In this document: positions 50,401 to 59,400 of the stretch, one piece after another
Layout of the letters: each line of letters opens with the position of its first letter
Position numbering within the stretch: position 1 is the stretch's first letter
From: Nissabacter sp. SGAir0207
Lineage (GTDB): Bacteria; Pseudomonadota; Gammaproteobacteria; Enterobacterales; Enterobacteriaceae
Assembly (NCBI RefSeq): GCF_005491205.1
Contig: NZ_CP028035.1
Coordinates: 1,178,001-1,242,000 of the forward strand
DNA length: 64,000 bases
Direction of reading: 5' to 3'
Notes under the pieces: model-generated
What the model was told of the DNA's origin: nothing
The model's input: only the letters and a program-made list of their open reading frames with translations
The model's database searches: none
Made by a program: the position numbers and the translations under genes

Positions 50401-53400
50401 CGTCACCCTCGCCACTGACCCGGCCAGCGCGCCGGAGCTGGTGTTCAACGTCTTCGCGGGCGATGACATCCTGAATGGGGCCGAGCAGAACACCGCCCAG
50501 ACCCTGAGCGGCTTCGCCTATAACGTCGAGCAGGGACAACTCGTCACCCTGACCCTCAATGGCCGCACCTACACCGCCGAGGTGATGAGCGACAATAGCT
50601 GGAGCGTGCAGGTGCCAGCCAATGACCTGCGCCTGCTGACCACCGGTGACGTCACCGTCACCGGCACGGTGCAGGATGTGGCAGGCAACGTTGCCGACGG
50701 CGAGCGCACCTTTGAGGTGAACCTCGATCTGGGCGGCATCAGCCTTAACACCCTGGCGGGCGACAACCGCCTGAACGTGCAGGAGAGCGCCGCCGGGCTG
50801 GAGATCAGCGGCACCACCCAAGGCGTGGCGGCCAATACCCCGGTCACCATCACGTTGGGCGGCCAGACCTACAACGCCACCACCAACGATCAGGGCAACT
50901 GGTCGGTCATCGTGCCGCAGACCGCGCTGGTTAACCTGCCGGATGGGCCGCAGACCGTGGCGGTCTCCACCACCGATGCCGGTGGCAATCTGGTCAGCAA
51001 CAGCAGCACCCTGACAGTGTTCCTGCAAAACCTGCCGCAGCCGACCATCGATACGCCGTTTGGTGATGGCATCGTCGGCAGCGCCGACGCCGCACTGCCG
51101 CAGACCCTGACCGGCAACACCGGCACCACCGGCGCGGGCCAGAGCGTCACTGTCACGCTGGGCGGCGTGCTCTATGACGGCACCGTCGATGAGAACGGTG
51201 TCTGGAGCGTCACCATCCCGGCCCAGACCCTCAATGGCCTGCCAGATGGGACGGCCAGCATTGATGTCACCGTCAGCGATCTGGGCGGCAACACCGCCAG
51301 CACCAGCATTCCGGTGCAGCTGGACTTCAGTGCGCCGCTGCTCACCCTGGACAGCATCACTGGCGATAACCTGCTCAATGCCGCCGAGATCGCCAGCGGC
51401 GTGCCCATCTCCGGAACCGGATCGGAGGTGGGGCAGTTGGTCAGCGTGCTGTTCAACGGCAATACCTACACCGCCGAGGTGCAGCCGGGCGGGGCGTGGA
51501 GCCTCACCCTGCCATCCACGGCACTGGCTAACCTGGCGGATGGCCCCTACACCCTGAGCGTCACCCTGACAGATGGGGCTGGCAACCCGACCACCATTGA
51601 TCGGGTGGTAACGCTGGATGGCAACGCTGCCAACCTGCCAACCCTGACCATCGACAGCTTCGCCGGTGATGACATCGTCAACGGGGCCGAGTCGCGCACT
51701 GCCCAGCTGATCAGCGGCACTACCGAGAACGTGGAGGCGGGGCGCAACGTCCTGATCACCCTTGGCGCGGGCAGCTATACGGCGCAGGTGCAGGCGGGCG
51801 GGGTGTGGTCGGTGAGCGTACCGGCCGCCGACCTCGCGCTGGTCAGCAACGGCGCGCAGACCATCAGCGCCACTGTCACGGATCTGGCTGGCAACCCGGC
51901 CACCGCTACCCGTGACGTCACCTTCAACAACGCCGAGGGCGGGCTGAGCATCGACCCGGTCACCGGCGACAACCTGATCAACGCCGTGGAGGCGGCCGGG
52001 GCGATTGTCATCAGCGGCTCGAGCGCCAATGTGCCAGAGGGCGGGGCGGTGACCCTGACCTTCAACGGCAATGAGTACACCGCCACGGTTGGCCCACAAG
52101 GGGGCTGGAGCGTCACTGTGCCGGTGGAGGACACCGCGCTGCTGACCGACGGCAACCTGCTGCTGACCGCCACCGCCACCGATGCTGGCAACACCCCGCT
52201 CACCGCCAGCGTCACTGTGGGCGTGTTGGTGGATGTCCTGCCAGCGCCGACCGTTGACACACCCTTTGCCGATGGCCTGTTGAGCCGTGCCGAAGCCACC
52301 AACGTGGCCGGGCAGAGCCTCTCTGGCACCACCGGCATCACCGGTGATGGGCAGCGCGTCACTGTCACCCTCGGCGGCCAGACCATTACCGCCGACGTCG
52401 ATAGCAATGGCACGTGGAGCGCCACCCTGCCGGCCAGCCTGCTGAGCGGGCTGGGCGAAGGCCCGACCACCGTGACGGTCAACGCCATCGACGCCGCGGG
52501 CAACAGCGTACCGAGCGAAAGCACCTTCACCGTTGACTTCACGCCGCCGACCCTGACGCTGCAACCGATCTCCGATGACAACGTGTTGGTCAACACCGAC
52601 ACCAGCACCACCGTTACCGGCTCCTCGGATGCCATCGGCCAGACCGTGGTACTGACGCTGTTCGGCGTGCCTTACCAGACCGAAGTGCAGCAGGATGGCA
52701 GCTACACCTTCTTCCTCAGCGGCCTGAACCAGCAGCCAAACGGTATCTACCCCTACAGCATCAGCGTGACCGATGCGGCGGGTAACGTTACTACCCTCAA
52801 CGACGATCTGCGGGTGGCGCGTAACCTGGACATCGCCATTACCCGTGATGCCTTTACCGGCGATGATGTGATCAACGGCGCGGAAGTGCAGGTGCCGCAG
52901 ATCATCAGCGGCAGCACCGTGGGCGTCGAGGCGGGGCAGATTGTCACCGTCAACTTCAATGGCACCGACTACACCACCGAGGTCACCGCCGGTGGCGGCT
53001 GGAGCCTGGTCCTGCCGCAGGGCGCGCTGGCCGGGCTGGCGAACGGCGACAGCGTGATCATCGCCACCAGCGTCAGTGACATCTACGGCAACACCGCCGC
53101 CCAGAGCGGCTCGGTCACTGTCAACCTGGATGTGGGCGGCATCGCCTTCGATCCGGTCTCCGGTGACAACTTCATCAATGCCAACGAGGCGACCGCCGAT
53201 GTCACCCTGAGCGGCGTGGCCACCAATGTGGCCCAAGGGGCGATTGTCACGCTGGCGCTGGATGGCCAGAGCTACATCGCCGCGGTGGGGCCGAACGGCG
53301 CCTGGAGCATCACCGTGCTGGCGGCGGACGTGGCACGGTTGCCGGATGGCACGGTGCCGCTGACCGCCAGCGTCACGGATCTGGGCGGCAACCTGATCAC

Positions 53401-56400
53401 CCAGACCGTTGACATCGGCGTGCACATCACCAACCTGCCAGCCCCGGTCATCAGCAGCCTGTTTGGTGACGGAGTGCTCAACAGCGCGGACGCCACCGAA
53501 CCGCAGACCATCTCCGGCAATACCGGCGTTGCGGGCAACGGCCAGAGCGTGGATGTGGTGCTCAACAACGTCACCTACAACGCCGATGTAGACCCGGATG
53601 GCAGCTGGACGGTCATCATTCCGTCCGATGACCTGCAAGATCTGCAGGGTGGGCCAAACGCCGTGACCGTCACCGCGCGGGATGCGGCGGGCAACCTCAG
53701 CCAGACCACCGGCAGTGTCACGGTGGACTACACCGCGCCGGTGCTGGTGGTCAACCCGGTGAGTGATGACAACGTGCTGAATGGCGCGGAGGCGCAGGCC
53801 GCCTTTAACGTCAGCGGCACCACCGATCCGGCCGAGGCGGGCCGCACCGTGACGGTGCTGCTCAACAGCGTCACTTATCAGACTGAAGTGCAGGGCGATG
53901 GCAGCTGGAGCGTCACCATCCCGGCCGGCGCGCTGGCTGGCGTGACGGCGAGCAGTGTGGCGCTCTCCGCCAGCCTCACCGATGCCGCTGGCAACAACAG
54001 CACGGTGAACAACCCGCTGACGCTGGTGACCGGCACACCGCTGCCGCAGATCAACACCCCGCTGGGCGACAGCTACCTTGGCATCGCCGAGGCCTCCCAG
54101 CCGCAGATCCTGACCGGTAACAGCGGGGTGGCGGGCGCGGGCCAGACCGTGACCGTGACGCTCAACGGCGCGACCTACCCGGCCACCACCAATGAGGTGG
54201 GCGACTGGAGCGTGACTCTGGAGCCAGCCGTACTGCAAAGCCTGCCGGAGGGCATCCAGCAGGTGCTGGTGAATGTCACCGACGCCGCGGGCAATCAGGG
54301 CAGTGTGCAGAGCGCCCTGACCGTTGACTTCACGGTGCCGGTGCTCAATGCCACCACCATCAGCGGCGATAACGCCATCAACGCCGCCGAGTCCACCCTG
54401 CCAGTCACCATCAACGGCAGCACGGATCCGGCCGAAAGCGGCCAGCCGGTCAGCGTGCTGTTCAACGGCCAGACCTACACCACGCTGGTGCTGGGCGATG
54501 GCAGTTGGAGCATCGACCTGCCGGTCGAAGTGGTGCAGGATCTGGCCGATGGCACCTATCCCATCGAGGTCACCCTGACGGATGCCGCGGGCAATATCTC
54601 CGCGCCACAGACCCTGACCCTGACCGTGGATGCCTCGGACGCCAACCTGCCGACCCTGACCGTTACGGCGGTCGCGGGCGACAACTTCATCAATCAGGCG
54701 GAGGCGACTGGTGATGTCATCATCACCGGCAGCAGCACTAACCTGGAGGAGGGCCGTCCGGTCACCGTGACCCTGAATGGCCTGACCTATGGCGGCACCG
54801 TGGGCGTGGACGGCACATGGAGCGTGCTGGTGCCGCAGGCGGATATCGCCAACCTGCAAGATGGCGCGCAGACCCTGACCGTCACCTCCTCGGATGCCAG
54901 CGGCAACCCGGCCAACAACATCGGCGAGTTCACCGTGGCAGCGCAGGCCGCCAGCCTGCCGCTGATCACCCTCAACGCCGTGGCGGGCGATGGCATCATC
55001 AACACGCTGGAGGCGCAGGCTGACGTCATCATCAGCGGCAACAGCCAGCGCCTGCCAGAGGGCAGCCTGCTGACCGTCACCCTCAGCACCGGCCCGAGCT
55101 ACCAGACACAGGTGGCCGCCGACGGCAGTTGGAGCGTGCTGGTGCCGCCAGCGGATGTGGCACTCTCCCCGTCGGGCACGACGCTCGACATCAGCGTCAC
55201 CGCCACCAATGCCGCCGGTAACACCGGCACCGGCAGCGCCAGCGTGCTGGTGGATACCGCCACGCCGGTTCTGAGCGTGAATACCAGCGCCGGGGTCGAT
55301 CTGGCGATCAATCAGGCCGAGGCGGCCGCTGGCCTGACGGTCAACGGCACCACCGAGCCGAACGTCAACGTCGCGGTGCAGTTCAATGGCACCACCTACA
55401 GCGTGGCATCCGGTGACGATGGACAGTACAGCGTGCTGATCCCAGCGGGTGACCTGCAACTGATCACCGCCAACGGCCCGCTGCCGCTGACGGTATCGAT
55501 GGTTGATGCCAGCGGCAACACCAACAGCCAGAGTGTGGATCTGACAGTGGCCTTCAACGCACTGCCGACCCTGACCCTCGACACGCCGTACACGGATGGG
55601 CTGGTCAATATCACTGAGGCAACCAGTGACTTCACCCTGACCGGCAGCGTCACCAATCTGGCGGCGGGCAGCACGGTCAACGTCACGCTGGGCGGCTTCA
55701 CCACCACCGGCACCGTCAACGGTGACGGCACCACCTGGAGCGCGCTGATCCCGGCTGGCAGCCTGACCACGCTGGGCGATGGCCTCTATGCGTTGCAGGT
55801 TTCTGCCACCGATGTCTATGGCAACGTGGCCTCCGCGGACACCAGCGTTGACCTGCTGGTGACCACCCAGCCGGCCATCGGCTTCAACCTGCTGTTTGGC
55901 GACGGGCTGCTGAATGCCGCCGAGGCCACCACCGATCAGGTGATCAGCGGCACCACCGGCCTCACCGGGCCGGGGCAGACCGTGGCGCTGACCCTCGATG
56001 GCACGGCAGTGGATGTGACGGTCGATGAAAATGGCGTCTGGAGTGCCACCCTGACCGCCGCGCAACTCGGCGATCTGGCGGATGGCACCCACACGCTGGC
56101 GCTGACCGCCTCTGACCGCGCTGGCAACAGCGCGCAGAACAGCGTTGATTTCGCCTCCATCGTTGACACCCTGCCAGCCCCGACCTTCGATGTGCCGTTT
56201 GGCGATGGCATCATCAATGCCGCTGAGGCGGCGCAGGGCGGGGAGTTCACCGGCACCACCGGCATTGTGGGTACGCAGACCGTGACGGTGAACATCAACG
56301 GCACGCTCTACACGGCGGACGTGGACACCGGCACCGGCGCCTGGCGGCTGGGGCTGCCGGCGGAGGTGCTGACCGCACTGCCAGATGGCCAGTGGCCGGG

Positions 56401-59400
56401 CACCGTGACGGTCACGGATGGCGCGGGCAACAGCACCACCATTGGTGGCTCGATCACCGTTGCCATCAATAGCCTGCCGCAGGCGACGCTGAATGCGCCG
56501 TTTGGCGACCTGCTGCTCAATAACGCGGAGGCCACGGCCGGGCAGACCCTGACCGGCGGCACCGGGCTGGCGAACCCGGATGGCACCGTGACGGTTACCG
56601 TGAGCATTGATGGCGGGGCACCGATCGCGGCAGACGTGGATGTCAACGGCTTCTGGAGTCTGGATCTGGCACCGGAGTTGCTGCTCGCGCTGGCAGATGG
56701 GCCTCACACCCTGAGCGTCACCGCCTCAGACTTCGCGGGCAACAACAACACCAGTACGCCGCTGACCTTTGTCGCCAGCCTTAGCGGGCCGGTACCAGAG
56801 ATCGACACGCCGTTTGGCGATGGCCTGTTGAGCATCAATGAGGCCGCCGGGCCGCTGACCCTGACCGGTAACACCGGCGAGCCCGCACCGGGTGAGAGCG
56901 TGCAGCTGACGCTGGATCTCAATGGCGTGACCTACACCGGCACGGTGGCGGACAACGGCGACTGGACGGTGACCCTGCCAGCTGGCGCGCTGCGCAACTT
57001 GCCGGATGGCCAGCATGAGCTGGAGGTGACCATCACCGATCAGGCGGGCAACACCGCCACCGAGACCGCCACCTTCACCTCTGACCAGACCGCGCCACAG
57101 CCAGCCTTCTCCGTGGCCTCCGGCACCGGGATACTGGACAACGCCGCCGTGGCCAACGGTGCGACCTTCACCGGCACCACCGGCGAGATTGGTGCGGGCC
57201 AGAGCGTGGTTCTGACGCTGGGCACCCAGACCTACACCGCCACCGTGGATGAGAATGGCAACTGGTCGGTGCCGTTTGCGGCCGGTGAGCTGGCCTCGGT
57301 TGCACAGGGCAACCAGCCGCTGATCCTGACGGCAACCGATGCCGCCGGTAACAGCGCCACCATCAACGATGTGATCTTCGTCGATACCATCGTGCCGACC
57401 ATCACGGTCACCGCCTTCTCAGCCGGTGACACCCTGGACTATCTGGAGAGCTTCGATACCCAGACCCTGACCGGGACTACCGCCAACGCGGAGCAGGGCG
57501 ACACTGTCACCGTCAGCATTGGCAACCTCTCCACCACCGGCGTGCTGGCGGCGGATGGCAGCTGGTCAGTCAACCTGACACCGGCGCAACTGGCCGGGCT
57601 GGAGGCGGCGGGCGGCGTGATTAACGTCTCCATCACCGATCTGGCGGGCAACGTCGGCAACACCAGCCTGACCGTGGCGGTCGATCTCACCCCGCCGCCG
57701 GATCCGCTGCTGATTGTCGGCGCGGTCGGCGGTGATAACATCATCAACGGCGGCGATACCACCCTGCCGGTCACCGGCAGCTTCGCCAACCTGCCGCCAG
57801 ACAGCACCGGCACCATTACGCTGACGCTGGCGGATGGCACCGTGATTGGCAGCGTAGGGATTACGGGGGCGGCGGGCGACTGGACGGCGCAGATTGACGC
57901 CACCCTGATCCCGGAGGGCAACGACACCCTGACCGCCACCCTGACCACCGGCGCGGGCCAGACCCTGACCGGCAGCGTTGACGTGCTGGTGGATCGCACG
58001 CCGCCAACGCTGGTGCTCAACCCGTTCACCGGCGACAACGTGGTGAATGCCAACGAGGAGAACAGCAGCCAGACCATCAGCGGCACCGCCTCCACCAGCG
58101 AGGCGGGGCAGATTGTCTCCATCACCTTTAACGGCACCACCTACCGGGCAGCGGTACAGGCCAACGGCAACTGGTCGGTGAACGTCTCGAGCGGGGCGTT
58201 GCAGGCGCTGGATGACGGCACCTACCCGATGGTCGCCACCCTCTCCGACGCCGCCGGTAACGTCACCAGCCAGTCGCAGGATGTGGTGCTGGACACCAGC
58301 GCGCCGCTGATCACCGTGGACGCGCTGCTGGGTGACAACATCCTGAATGCCGCCGACATCCTGATCGGCCAGGTGCTGACCGGTACCGCCGTGGGGGCGG
58401 AAGGGCAGACCATCGGCCTCTATCTGGGCGATGCCAACCCGATCGCCACCGCAGTGGTGCAACCGAATGGCACCTTCACCCTTGACCTGACGCCAGAGGT
58501 ACTGGGCAGCCTGACCGAGGGGACGCTGGTGTTCGGCCTGCGCGTCAATGACGTGGCGGGCAACCAGACCGACGCCACCCTGACCGTCAACAAAGTGATC
58601 AATCAGGCGCTGAATCTGGTGGTAGATTCGGTGTTTGGCGACAACACGCTGAACGCGCTGGACACCACGGTGGCGCAGACCATCAGCGGGGTGGCGACCT
58701 CCGCTGGCGTCGGGGCGACGGTCTCCGTCAATCTGGGCGGCACCAACCTGACCGCGGCGGTCGGCCAAAATGGCCAGTGGGCGATTGTGGTACCGCCGAG
58801 CGTGCTGCAAGCCCTGACGGATGGCGATTTGGCGGTCAACGTCACCCTGACGGACGCCGCGGGCAACAGCCGCAGCGTCAGCCAGACCGTGACCACCATC
58901 ATCAATAATGTGCCGGTGATTGGTGACCTGACCGGCCTGTTTGGCGGTGACAACCTGCTCAACGTCGCCGAGGCGGCGGTCAACCAGACCGTCAGCGGCG
59001 TGGTATCGGCGGCCACGGGCTCGACCGTCAATGTCACGCTCGGTACCCGTAACTATCAGGGTACCGTGGCGGCGGATGGCAGCTTCAACGTGCTGATCCC
59101 GGCCGTGGATCTCGCCACGCTGGCGGTGGGCAACACCAACCTCGGCGTCACCGTGGTTGACCCGGCGGGCAACGTCGCCTCCACCACGGCGAGCATCGGC
59201 GTCTTTAACTTGCAACCGACCATTACCCTCAACCCGATCTTTGGGAATGGCATCCTTAATGCCGCCGATGCGCTGGTGAACCAGACCATCAGCGGGGTGG
59301 TCGCTAACGCCGCGCCGGGCAGCACCGTGACGCTGGCGATTGGCAACAGCACCGTCAATGCCGCGGTGGGCAACAACGGCACCTTTACCGCCACCGTAGC

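Noticed and set aside
48923..56707. A 2594-codon open frame on the minus strand inside adhesin 3.
   Set aside because: It mirrors the repeat periodicity of the plus-strand gene, has no start signal and contains no known domain. It is a shadow of GC-rich, Asp/Gly/Thr-rich coding repeats.
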